From assembly GCF_014837165.1 (NCBI RefSeq), contig NZ_JACSPM010000003.1, positions 1 through 64,000 on the forward strand: DNA of 64,000 nt, written 5' to 3'. This stretch comes from Microbacterium gallinarum (GTDB lineage Bacteria; Actinomycetota; Actinomycetes; Actinomycetales; Microbacteriaceae). Below are positions 46,738 through 54,987 of this stretch, piece by piece. A program made the position numbers and the translations under genes. The notes under the pieces are model-generated. The model was given only the letters and a program-made list of their open reading frames with translations. It did no database searches and was not told the DNA's origin. How positions within the stretch are numbered: the first letter of the stretch is position 1; every line of letters begins with the position of its first letter.

Positions 46738-46746
46738 GTGACTTCG

Positions 46747-48414
46747 TCAGACCGAGACGCGCAGGACTTCTTCGATCGTGGTCAGGCCCTGGGCCACCTT
46801 CGACCAGCCGTCTTCGCGCAGCGAGACCATGCCCTGCTGCAGGGCGACCTGACGGATGTCGCTGCCCGTCGAGCGGGTCACGACGAGCGATTCGATCTCG
46901 TCGCTGAGCGTCATCACCTCGTGGAGCGCGACTCGTCCGCGATAGCCGGTGCTCGAGCACGCGGGGCAGCCGACCGCCCTGTAGAGCTGAGGCACATCGC
47001 GGGGGTCGTGGGGGAAGCCGAGCGACGACAGCACCTCGGTGGGCTCCACCATGGGCTCGCGGCACTTCATGCAGAGCCGTCGGGCGAGGCGCTGCGCCAC
47101 CACCGCCGAGAGCGCTGTCGCGACCAAGAAGGGCTCGCAGCCGATCTCGGTGAGGCGGGTGAGCGCAGACGGGGCATCGTTCGTGTGCAGCGTCGAGAGC
47201 ACGAGGTGACCCGTGAGGGCCGCCTCGATCGAGATCGTCGCCGTCTCGTTGTCGCGGATCTCACCCACGAGCACGACGTCGGGGTCGCTTCGCAGGATCG
47301 ACCGCAGTGCCGACGAGAAGGTCAGGCCGGCGCGATTGTTGACCTGCACCTGATTGATGCCGGCGATGCGGTACTCGACCGGGTCCTCGACGGTGATGAC
47401 ATTGATCCGCGGGTTCGCCACCGCACGCAGCGCCGTGTAGAGCGTGGTCGACTTGCCCGAGCCGGTAGGCCCCGTCACGAGGATCATGCCGTGCGGCTTC
47501 ATGATCGCCTCGCGGAACCGGCGGTCGTTGACCCCGGAGAAGAGCAGATCGCGCATGGTCATCGTCTGACCGCTGTTGTCGAGGATGCGCATGACGATCT
47601 TCTCGCCCCACACGGTCGGCAGCGTCGCGACGCGGAGGTCGACCGAGCGGCCCTCGTGGGTCACCGAGAGGCGGCCGTCCTGCGGCTTGCGCTTCTCGGC
47701 GATGTCGATCGCCGACATGATCTTTAGGCGCGAGATGATGCCGTCCTGAATCGCGCGATCGGCCTTCTGCATCTCGTGCAGCACGCCGTCGATGCGGAAC
47801 CGGACGGTCAGCTGCTTCTCGCCCGGCTCGACGTGGATGTCGCTCGCACGGTCGTTGATCGCCTGGGCGATGAGCAGGTTGACGAACCGGACGACGGGTG
47901 CGTCGGTGTCCTGCTCCTCGAGCGATTCGGTGAACGCCGCCTGATTGGTCTCGGCGGACTCCTCGATCGTCATCGACAGCTCGCTGAGCTCTTCGTCGGA
48001 GCGGAGGAACCGCTCGAACATCTGCGCCAGCGCGTCCTGGGCGACGACGACCGGTTCGACGAAGAGGTCGGTCACGCTCGCGACGTCGTCGAGCGCGACG
48101 ATGTCGGTCGGATCGAGGATGCCGACGGTCAGCCGATCAGCCGTCTTGTCGACCGGGATCAGCTGGTACTTCCGGCAGAGCGTGCCCGGCACGAGCGCGA
48201 CGATGTTGGGATCGAGCGGCATGTTCGCCAGGTCGATGAACCGGTGCCCGGTCTGCAGGGCGATGGCCTCGGCCAGCTGGCTCTCGGTGACGAGCTTGGA
48301 GTTCACCAGCAGCTGCTGAAGCTCGGGCCCCTCGCCCACTTCGGCCATGGCCGCCGACATGTCGGCCGCGCGCACCGCGCCGGTGAGCACGAGCGTCTGG
48401 GCGAGTCCTCTCAT
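46747..48414 (-). CDS. pilB: PilB/GspE pilus extension ATPase, shared
   Basis: 555 aa. An N-terminal MshEN-like (T2SSE_N) domain with LQQLLVNSKLVTESQLAEAI and ALQTGHRFIDL, which in related ATPases binds cyclic di-GMP, precedes the ATPase domain: Walker A GPTGSGKSTTLY near residue 313, the Walker B VVLVGEIRDNETA, and zinc Cys pairs CMKC (about 447) and CPAC (about 483). It is the only PilB in the window and is on the opposite strand between the two operons. Start 48414 has GGGGA 5 bases upstream; ATG 48441 is an alternative. Confidence 0.93.
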   Translation of the reverse strand: MRGLAQTLVLTGAVRAADMSAAMAEVGEGPELQQLLVNSKLVTESQLAEAIALQTGHRFIDLANMPLDPNIVALVPGTLCRKYQLIPVDKTADRLTVGILDPTDIVALDDVASVTDLFVEPVVVAQDALAQMFERFLRSDEELSELSMTIEESAETNQAAFTESLEEQDTDAPVVRFVNLLIAQAINDRASDIHVEPGEKQLTVRFRIDGVLHEMQKADRAIQDGIISRLKIMSAIDIAEKRKPQDGRLSVTHEGRSVDLRVATLPTVWGEKIVMRILDNSGQTMTMRDLLFSGVNDRRFREAIMKPHGMILVTGPTGSGKSTTLYTALRAVANPRINVITVEDPVEYRIAGINQVQVNNRAGLTFSSALRSILRSDPDVVLVGEIRDNETATISIEAALTGHLVLSTLHTNDAPSALTRLTEIGCEPFLVATALSAVVAQRLARRLCMKCREPMVEPTEVLSSLGFPHDPRDVPQLYRAVGCPACSSTGYRGRVALHEVMTLSDEIESLVVTRSTGSDIRQVALQQGMVSLREDGWSKVAQGLTTIEEVLRVSV

Positions 48415-48505
48415 GGCATTCCCCTTAGTCCCCGTCGCCATCCTATGGCTGGAGCACCGTTCTGACCCTTCCTCAGCAAACCCTCAGGAAACTGCTTACC
48501 CAATC

Positions 48506-48534
48506 TTGTGGAAAACCGACTTGGACTTTATATG
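48506..48534 (+). promoter_or_regulatory. Promoter of pilus operon 2
   Basis: TTGTGG at 48506-48511 and TATATG at 48529-48534 are exactly 17 bases apart. The predicted leader to pilA2 is about 135 bases and contains an A/T-rich palindrome, GGATAT-GT-ATATCC, at 48640-48653. Confidence 0.5.
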
Positions 48535-48639
48535 AGAAGTCTCTAATGTAATCGGCGGGGACGGAGACATGCAGACGCATGGATCCTAGGTTTGCCTCTG
48601 AATCGACTGGCCGACTGGGCGAAAACGCGGTCTGATCAG

Positions 48640-48653
48640 GGATATGTATATCC
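48640..48653 (+). promoter_or_regulatory. A/T-rich palindrome before pilA2
   Basis: GGATATGTATATCC has 6-base arms and a 2-base centre, 22 bases upstream of the pilA2 ATG. In 70% GC DNA it stands out. It could be an operator or a small RNA hairpin that affects ribosome access. Confidence 0.45.
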
Positions 48654-48675
48654 ACAGATCAAGAAAGCGGTCGCC

Positions 48676-49077
48676 ATGCGCACTTTCATCAGCAACTACA
48701 TCCAGTCCGAGAAGGCCCGTCGTGAGGAGAACGGCGACGCCGGCTTCTCGCTCATCGAGCTCATCGTCGTGGTCGTCATCCTCGGCATTCTCGCCGCGGT
48801 CGCGATTCCGATTTTCATGAACATCTCTGCCGAGGCGGAGAAGAACTCGCTGAAGTCGATCGCCGCGAACGGCGCAACACAGGTCGCTGCCGCGGTGGCG
48901 CAGAACGAGGCAGACCCCGATGACGTCACGAACCTGGACGACCCGGACCAGGGAATCTCAGTCGCGGCAGTGATCGGGACCGCCGGCGACATCGACACGA
49001 TTTGTGTGACGGCCACTAAGGCCGGAAAGTCCGAATCGTCCGGCCCTGGTTGCACCGGGGCAGACGCAGAAGACTAA
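48676..49077 (+). CDS. pilA: Major type IV pilin, set 2
   Basis: 133 aa, the same length as the set 1 pilin. Leader of 23 residues ending NGDAG, then FSLIEL with Glu at +5. The first 75 residues are close to set 1 (NISAEAEKNSL versus NISDQARTNAA, then AANGATQVAA in both), while the C-terminal half has diverged and is acidic. Two Cys again (TICVTA and GPGCTG). It starts operon 2; AGAAAG is a weak RBS. Confidence 0.93.
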   Translation: MRTFISNYIQSEKARREENGDAGFSLIELIVVVVILGILAAVAIPIFMNISAEAEKNSLKSIAANGATQVAAAVAQNEADPDDVTNLDDPDQGISVAAVIGTAGDIDTICVTATKAGKSESSGPGCTGADAED

Positions 49078-49150
49078 GCGGCGGAGCGCCCGGGGGGCGC
49101 GTTCCGGCGGGTCAGTGGGAGCTTGCTCCGCGCTGACCCAACGATCGGCC

Positions 49151-49178
49151 AGGGTCGTCCTTGCCTGGGGACGACCCT
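49151..49178 (+). terminator. 10-bp hairpin after pilA2
   Basis: Perfect stem AGGGTCGTCC with an 8-base loop lies about 75 bases after the pilin stop and 33 before the next gene. It mirrors the hairpin after pilA1 in position but not in sequence. Confidence 0.55.
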
Positions 49179-49211
49179 GGCCCACTCCGCGAGCACTGGG
49201 AGGTGATCATC

Positions 49212-49634
49212 GTGTCCAGCCGAGAAGAGGGCTTCAGCATCGTCGAGGCGATCATCGCGATGTTCCTGCTCATGGTGCTCGCGCTCGCGGTGCTGCCGCT
49301 GATCGCGGGTGCCACCCGCGCGAGCGTCACCAACACCGACCTCGTCGCGGCGAACACGTTCGCCAACTCCGAACTCGCGGCGATCAAGACCGGCTTCTCC
49401 GCCGATCTCGCAACCTCGTCGCGATGCAGCGACCTCTCTGCCAAGTCGACTCCCGCAGGGTCGGGGCGTTCCGACCCCGCAGGCTCGGGTCTGACCGCGG
49501 TCATCGCGGTCGGTGCGTGCCCCGGCACGGCGGATGCCTATCCGGCCACCATCCCCGTCACCGTGAGTGTCCGCGACGCCTCCGGCGCCAGGCTGACGAC
49601 GCTGCCGACCTTGATCCTCGTGGTCGATCCTTGA
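49212..49634 (+). CDS. Minor pilin (PilV/GspI-like), set 2
   Basis: 140 aa. Very short leader (MSSREEG) then FSIVEAI with Glu at +5 and a hydrophobic helix. Two Cys (SRCSDL and GACPGT). Start GTG 49212 is chosen because GGGAGG lies 8 bases upstream. The stop overlaps the TTG start of the next gene (TTGA). Confidence 0.83.
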   Translation: MSSREEGFSIVEAIIAMFLLMVLALAVLPLIAGATRASVTNTDLVAANTFANSELAAIKTGFSADLATSSRCSDLSAKSTPAGSGRSDPAGSGLTAVIAVGACPGTADAYPATIPVTVSVRDASGARLTTLPTLILVVDP

Positions 49635-50191
49635 CCGGCGGAATCCGGTCCGCCGCCCGGGATGACGTCGGCCTCACAATGGTGGAACTGATCGTCTATG
49701 GGGCCGTATCGGCTCTGTTCCTCGGTCTGCTCGCCAGCATGTTCATCAGCGGACTGCGTGCGCAGCAGCAGAGCATCGCCCGAGACAGTGCGGCCGGGAG
49801 AGCCAACGTCTTCAGCGCGACGCTCGCTTCCTCGATTCGGAACGCGACGGACTTCCGCGTCACCGGCGGCACCCGGCTGGATGCGTCGGTCTTCCTGCCG
49901 GATGGCACATTGGAATGCCGTGCATGGGCAGCCGTGAACGGTGCTGGCGGCGCGAAAGACATCGTCTACCGCACGAGTACGAGCGGCGCTGTACCCGCGG
50001 CCGACAGCACGTGGGCAACGGTCGCAACGGACGTCTCGGGTACCCTCGCCGGCGCTGCCGTGTTCGCCGACGACGGAGAGCGGCGGCTTCGGGTCGGCGT
50101 GACCATCACCGTAGGCGACGTCGTCGTCGCCCTTACCGAAGGGATCACCGCGCAGGCCGTAGGAGAAGGGGAACTCAGATGCTGGCCATGA
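49631..50191 (+). CDS. Minor pilin (PilW/GspJ-like), set 2
   Basis: 186 aa. Leader LTGGIRSAARDDVG then LTMVELIVYGAVSA with Glu at +5. Start is TTG 49631, overlapping the previous stop; no ATG or GTG is nearer. It ends with the same Cys-Trp neighbourhood (LRCWP versus SPCW in set 1), which supports orthology of position between the two sets. Overlaps the next gene by 13 bases. Confidence 0.8.
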   Translation: MTGGIRSAARDDVGLTMVELIVYGAVSALFLGLLASMFISGLRAQQQSIARDSAAGRANVFSATLASSIRNATDFRVTGGTRLDASVFLPDGTLECRAWAAVNGAGGAKDIVYRTSTSGAVPAADSTWATVATDVSGTLAGAAVFADDGERRLRVGVTITVGDVVVALTEGITAQAVGEGELRCWP

Positions 50192-51729
50192 CCGACAGAA
50201 CTCGTGGCGACCGCGACGGAGGATCGACGCTGGTCTCGGTCCTCGTCATCATGCTCGTGCTCAGTGTGGGAGCGCTGACGCTCGCGGCCATAGTCACCAA
50301 CACGACCGGCATCCTGGTCGACAGTCGCAGCACCGCTCAGTCGCGCGCGGCCGCCGATGCTGGTCTCGCCGACGCGATCGCCCGCGCAGGTCGCGATGAC
50401 GTCTGTGGCGCCCCGCTCACGCCGGCTGCAGCGTTCGCAAACGGCGCGACGTACAGCGTCGAGCGCGACTGCACGGTGTCCGATCGGGTGCGCTTCACCT
50501 CGACCGGCACCACACCCGACGGATCCCGTACGGTAACCGAGGCTGTGTTCGAGATCCCCCCCGCGCCCGCCCCGCTGATGAAAGAGCCTGCGCTGGTCAC
50601 CCGCGCCCCCCTCGACCTCAGTGCGCTGACGATCAAGTCCGTGGACCCTGCGGATCCGGCGACGGTTTGGGTGGTGCCCGATGCCGGTGTCTCCGGTGAC
50701 TTCAGCTGCAATTCCGGTGGCGCCATCGCTGGCTCGGTATACCTGCCGGCGGGAACCGTGTTCGGGGCCGGCGGCTGCGAAGTCCAGGGCGACGTGTATG
50801 CCGAGAAGAGCGTGACCATCGGAAGCGGGACGGAGATCCGCGGCGATCTCGTGTCGCTGAACGGCAGCGTCAGCATCACGGGCGGGAACACCATCGACGG
50901 CAGCATCTACGCGAAGGGAGACGTCAACGGTTCCGGCCTTTCGGGCCGGTTTGTCGAGAGCATCCATGCCGTCGGCAATCTGAATCTTGCGGGCGGGGCC
51001 CCGGTCGCCCGTGACCGCATCACCTACGGCGGGGCATTCACGTATCCTCACAGCGGCCATGACGCCTGGGCGGTGAACTCTGTGCGGAAGACGGTAGTCA
51101 GCCCGCCTCAGTTGCCCACCGCTCCCGCGTGGGAGGGATTCACCCAGGCGGAGCTCGACGCTCTCGTCGCCAGCAAGCTGTTCACGAAGGTGAGCTGGGC
51201 AGGGGCGTGCACCCACAGCTGGAATCATCCGATGAAGTCGGTTCTCGAAAGCCTCACCGCGCCGACGCTGGTTGACGCCAGCGGATGCACACGCGTGGAC
51301 CTCCCGGGTCAGTGGAGCGACCTCAAGGTGAAGACCGACATCATCTTCGTCGCGCCCTCGTTCAACCTCGTCGGTCAGAACTTCATTTCGGGCGACGGGA
51401 ACGAGCATCGAATCTGGATGATCTCGCCCGAAGTCCCCGGCCGCAACTGTGCGCCTGTCCCCGTCATCAACGCCCAGGGCGTGAAGATGAGCCCCATGGG
51501 GAGCTCCAAGATCTCCGGCATGATCTTCACTCAGTGCACGGTGTACTTCGCCAACGCAAGCGAGAACTGGCAAGGCTCCATTCACGCCGGCACGATGACC
51601 GGAAAGCCGAACTTCTGGTACAAGCCGGTCGGTTTCCCTGGAAAAGAGCCTCCCGGCGCAGAAGATGAAGACGGGGGCGACGCACAACCGGCCATCGGCC
51701 GTCTCATCTCCTTGAGAGATCTGCCGTGA
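50179..51729 (+). CDS. Large PilX/GspK-like minor pilin with beta-helix region, set 2
   Basis: 516 aa. N-terminus DRTRGDRDGG before STLVSVLVIMLVLSVGAL, again lacking Glu at +5. A beta-helix-like region (SVYLPAGTVFGAGG, VQGDVYAEKSVTIGSGTEI, DGSIYAKGDVNGSG) is present, though overall similarity to the set 1 protein is low beyond architecture and shared late segments. Probably a tip-capping pilin or adhesin. ATG 50179 or 50188 are both possible starts. Confidence 0.72.
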   Translation: MLAMTDRTRGDRDGGSTLVSVLVIMLVLSVGALTLAAIVTNTTGILVDSRSTAQSRAAADAGLADAIARAGRDDVCGAPLTPAAAFANGATYSVERDCTVSDRVRFTSTGTTPDGSRTVTEAVFEIPPAPAPLMKEPALVTRAPLDLSALTIKSVDPADPATVWVVPDAGVSGDFSCNSGGAIAGSVYLPAGTVFGAGGCEVQGDVYAEKSVTIGSGTEIRGDLVSLNGSVSITGGNTIDGSIYAKGDVNGSGLSGRFVESIHAVGNLNLAGGAPVARDRITYGGAFTYPHSGHDAWAVNSVRKTVVSPPQLPTAPAWEGFTQAELDALVASKLFTKVSWAGACTHSWNHPMKSVLESLTAPTLVDASGCTRVDLPGQWSDLKVKTDIIFVAPSFNLVGQNFISGDGNEHRIWMISPEVPGRNCAPVPVINAQGVKMSPMGSSKISGMIFTQCTVYFANASENWQGSIHAGTMTGKPNFWYKPVGFPGKEPPGAEDEDGGDAQPAIGRLISLRDLP

Positions 51730-52559
51730 CGTTCCTCACAGAACCCGCCCTCATCGCCTTCGCGCTCGTCTTCGCCGGCTTGCTGGGGCTGGTGATCGGC
51801 TCGTTCCTCAACGTCGTCGTCTACCGCGTGCCTGCCGGCATCCCGCTCACCCGCGAGAGCCGCTGCCCGGCGTGCGACGCCCCGGTGCGACCGTGGCAGA
51901 ACGTGCCCGTCGTGTCGTGGCTCGCGCTGCGCGGCCGCTGCGCATCGTGCGGGGCGACCATCTCGCCGCGGTACCCGCTCGTCGAACTCGCGACGGGCCT
52001 TGCATTCGCCGGCGTCGTCTGGCTCTTCCTCGCCCAACCGAGCCTGCCGCTCGCAGCGTCGGTGGTCGTGACCATCGCGTACCTCTACTTCGCGGCGATC
52101 ACGATCGCGCTCGCCCTCATCGACATCGACACCCATCGCCTGCCGAACAGCATCGTGCTGCCGAGCTACGCCGTCGCTGCCGCGCTCTTCATCCTCGCGT
52201 GCGTGCTCGGTGCGGACTGGTCGGCGCTGCTGCGGGCCGCGATCGGCGCGGCCGCGCTGTACCTCTTCTACTTCGTGCTGCGCGTGGTGCGCCCGGGCGG
52301 CATGGGCGGTGGCGACGTCAAGCTCGCCGGAGTGGTCGGCGCCTACCTGGCGTGGCTCGGCTGGGGAGCGCTGGCCGTGGGCGCCTTCGCCGCCTTCGTG
52401 GTCGGCGGAGTCTTCGGCGTCGCGCTCATCCTGATGCGGCGCGCCGGACGCAAGACCGCGATCCCGTTCGGGCCGTTCATGCTCGCGGGCGCGTGGATCG
52501 GAATCCTCTCCGGCGAGATCCTCGCCGGCTGGTACCTGGGGCTGTTCGCGATCGCCTGA
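51726..52559 (+). CDS. pilD: Prepilin peptidase and N-methyltransferase, set 2
   Basis: 277 aa. CPAC near residue 47 and CASC near residue 74 in the methylase part; catalytic aspartates in LIDIDTHRLPN and GGMGGGDVKLAG (near residue 195). The central sequence GSFLNVVVYRVPAGIPLTRE is identical to set 1. GTG 51726 overlaps the previous stop. Confidence 0.92.
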   Translation: MTFLTEPALIAFALVFAGLLGLVIGSFLNVVVYRVPAGIPLTRESRCPACDAPVRPWQNVPVVSWLALRGRCASCGATISPRYPLVELATGLAFAGVVWLFLAQPSLPLAASVVVTIAYLYFAAITIALALIDIDTHRLPNSIVLPSYAVAAALFILACVLGADWSALLRAAIGAAALYLFYFVLRVVRPGGMGGGDVKLAGVVGAYLAWLGWGALAVGAFAAFVVGGVFGVALILMRRAGRKTAIPFGPFMLAGAWIGILSGEILAGWYLGLFAIA

Positions 52560-52590
52560 GCGATTGCGCGGAAAGAGAGAGGAGCGGGTC

Positions 52591-53643
52591 ATGGCGAAGA
52601 CGGTCATCGGTCTCGAGATCACGGAGGAGGGCGTGCGCGCCGCCGAGGTGACGACCGGTCGCACCCCGACCCTCGTCGCATACGGCGCCGTGCCTCTGCC
52701 CGTCGGGGCTGCGAAGGACTCGGAAGTGCTTGACCCGGATGCGGTGGCGCTCGCGCTGCGGCAGCTGTGGAGTCGCGGGCGGTTCTCGCATCGGCGCGTG
52801 GTGCTCGGCATCGGCAGCCGCCGCATCCTCGTGCGCGAGTACACGACGCAGGCCCTGCGGCCCGACCTGCTGCGTCAGGCCCTTCCGTTCCAGGTGCAGG
52901 ACCTCCTGCCCGTGCCCGCCGACCAGGCCGTGCTCGACTTCTACGCGTCGTCCCAGGAGGGCGACCAGATCACCGGTCTGCTCGTCGCGGCGGTCGCCGA
53001 GACGGTCGAACAGCTCGTGACGGCGGTCGGAAAGGCCAAGCTCACGGTGGACGCCGTCGACCTCGCACCGTTCGGGCTCGCCCGCGGAGTGAGTCGTCTC
53101 GCGGCGCCGGGGGAGTCGGTCGCGGCTCTGCACCTCGGCGACCACACCAGCTACGTCGTCATCGTGCGCGACGGCGTGCCCCGCTTCGTGCGCATCCTGC
53201 CGCTCGAGATCCTCACCGATGCCGTGCGTGAGCGCGAGGCGGCCGCGGCCTCCGGAGCGGAAGAGGCCGAGGCGCCGGTCGAGGAGCTCGTGGGTGTCGG
53301 CGCCGGATCGAGCGGCCCGCGTCGTCGCCGCTACTCGTCGGCGCGCGGTGAGCGCGTCGCAGGCATGACCGAGGCGGCGCTGTCCGACCTCGTCGGCCGC
53401 ATGCGCAGCACGCTCTCGTTCTACGCGGGCCGCACCAACGATGTGCCGGTGAGCCGCGTCATCCTCACCGGCGCCGGCGCAGCCGCTCCCGAGGTCGGCG
53501 AGTCGCTTGCGGCCAGCCTGCCGCTGCCGGTCGCCTACGCCGGCGCGGCCGAGATCGTCGCGACGAAGACCGATGCGCCCCAGGGCACCGTCGGCCTCGA
53601 TCTGCTCACCACCGTCGGCCTCGCCCTGACCGAGGGGCGCTGA
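52591..53643 (+). CDS. pilM: PilM, actin-like pilus assembly protein, set 2
   Basis: 350 aa. It begins KTVIGLEITEEGVRAAEVT. Compared with set 1 it has an extra Arg/Glu/Ser-rich stretch (about residues 212-256, GSSGPRRRRYSSARGER) before the final domain. ATG 52591 follows GAGAGGAG. It overlaps pilN2 by one base. Confidence 0.91.
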   Translation: MAKTVIGLEITEEGVRAAEVTTGRTPTLVAYGAVPLPVGAAKDSEVLDPDAVALALRQLWSRGRFSHRRVVLGIGSRRILVREYTTQALRPDLLRQALPFQVQDLLPVPADQAVLDFYASSQEGDQITGLLVAAVAETVEQLVTAVGKAKLTVDAVDLAPFGLARGVSRLAAPGESVAALHLGDHTSYVVIVRDGVPRFVRILPLEILTDAVREREAAAASGAEEAEAPVEELVGVGAGSSGPRRRRYSSARGERVAGMTEAALSDLVGRMRSTLSFYAGRTNDVPVSRVILTGAGAAAPEVGESLAASLPLPVAYAGAAEIVATKTDAPQGTVGLDLLTTVGLALTEGR

Positions 53644-54287
53644 TGTCGATCGCGAAGACGACGGCGATCGTCATCGGCGGGACGCCCTTCGTCAACCTCA
53701 TCCCGCCGTCCGAGACGGCGCGGCGGCAGGGCGCTCGCCTGCTGCGACGCTGGATCCTGGCGCTGGTCGTCGTGATCCTCGTCGTGGCCGCCGCCACGGC
53801 CGGCGCGTTCTGGCTGCAGCTCACCGCCGCCCAGCGCTTCGCGGTCGAGAGCCTCCGCACGCAGACCCTGCTCACGCAGCTGGCCGACCTGTCGGACGTG
53901 CAGGCGCAGCTCGACCTGCAGTCCGAGCTCACGGCGTTCAGAAGCGGCGCGATGGCGACCGACATGCGGTACGGGGGGCTCGTCAACGCCATCGGCGGCG
54001 TCCTGCCCGGCGGCTCGGTGATCGCCGGCTTCAGCATCGCTCCGGGAGGGATGCCGCAGGGCAATGACCCCGCGATGGAGGTCGGGGCCACGGGCACCGT
54101 GACCATTGCGAGCCCCGCTCCCCAGCTCGTCGTGCCGATCGTCCGAAACGTGCGCGGCCTGCCGGGAGTGCTGGAGGCGGACGGCTGGGAGGTCGACGCG
54201 ACCGAGAGCGGGTACGAGTACGAGCTGCGCGTCGTGTTCGACCAGTCGGTGTACACCGGCGCCTATACCGAGGAGGCGGCCGAGTGA
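53643..54287 (+). CDS. pilN: PilN-like inner membrane alignment protein, set 2
   Basis: 214 aa, identical in length to the set 1 protein. One membrane helix (residues 39-61) after the PilM-binding segment TPFVNLIPPSETARRQ. The C-terminus ends with the same DQS(I/V)Y(S/T)G pattern as set 1. Overlaps pilO2 by 4 bases. Confidence 0.88.
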   Translation: MSIAKTTAIVIGGTPFVNLIPPSETARRQGARLLRRWILALVVVILVVAAATAGAFWLQLTAAQRFAVESLRTQTLLTQLADLSDVQAQLDLQSELTAFRSGAMATDMRYGGLVNAIGGVLPGGSVIAGFSIAPGGMPQGNDPAMEVGATGTVTIASPAPQLVVPIVRNVRGLPGVLEADGWEVDATESGYEYELRVVFDQSVYTGAYTEEAAE

Positions 54288-54985
54288 ACATCCCCCGTCA
54301 GATGATCAACCTGCTCGGCATCGTCGTGGTGGTCGCGCTGCTCGTCGCCGGCCTGACGATGGTCGTGCTGCCGATGTACAGTTCGGCGCGCGCCATCGAC
54401 ACCGACACGGCGAACGTCGCACAGACGAATCAGCTGTACGACGTGCGGGTCTCGCAACTCACCGCGGCCCAGGCCGAGATCGAGACCCTCACCGGCGACG
54501 TCACCGCACTGCGGCGCCAGATCGCGGCATCCAGTCAGCTCGATGACGTCATGCAGATCGTCGTGGACTCCGCCCGGGCCACCGGCGCCACGATCGAGAG
54601 CGTGTCGGCCGCCGACGCCGAGCCGTGGGCACCGCGCACTGGCCTCGAGGGCGACGACGACGCCGGCGCCGCGCCGGCCGACACCGCCCCGGCCGAGGGC
54701 GAAGCAGCCCCGGCCGAGGGCGACACGACGGAGACGGGCGACGCCACGACCGACCCCGCGATGGACGCCGGCGCCGGCGAGACCCCGGCCGAGACCGAGC
54801 CCGCGGCCTCGCCGCAGCAGCAGATCCCGGTGACGATCACCGTGGAAGTGCCCGACGCCCGGTCGGCCGCGGCGTTCATCGACGCGCTCAGCCGCGGACC
54901 CCGCCTGCTCGCCACCATCGACGGAACCCTCGAGGAGGGCACCCTCACGGTGACCGCCCTCGCCCTCGTACGCACGGAGGACTGA
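54284..54985 (+). CDS. pilO: PilO-like inner membrane alignment protein, set 2
   Basis: 233 aa. Membrane helix at residues 6-28, coiled coil, then an acidic Ala/Pro/Thr/Glu-rich low-complexity insert (about residues 120-180, with repeats of APAEGE) before a final ferredoxin-like domain that ends like set 1. The insert occupies the same place as in set 1. Confidence 0.82.
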   Translation: MNIPRQMINLLGIVVVVALLVAGLTMVVLPMYSSARAIDTDTANVAQTNQLYDVRVSQLTAAQAEIETLTGDVTALRRQIAASSQLDDVMQIVVDSARATGATIESVSAADAEPWAPRTGLEGDDDAGAAPADTAPAEGEAAPAEGDTTETGDATTDPAMDAGAGETPAETEPAASPQQQIPVTITVEVPDARSAAAFIDALSRGPRLLATIDGTLEEGTLTVTALALVRTED

Positions 54986-54987
54986 CA

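Noticed and set aside
48569..48589. Six-codon ORF MQTHGS in the pilA2 leader
   Set aside because: Too short and not coupled to the pilin start; kept only as a leader curiosity.
49081..49098. GC-rich small palindrome (GCGCCCGGGGGGCGCG) after pilA2
   Set aside because: Short and likely to arise by chance at this base composition; the stem at 49151 is the better candidate.
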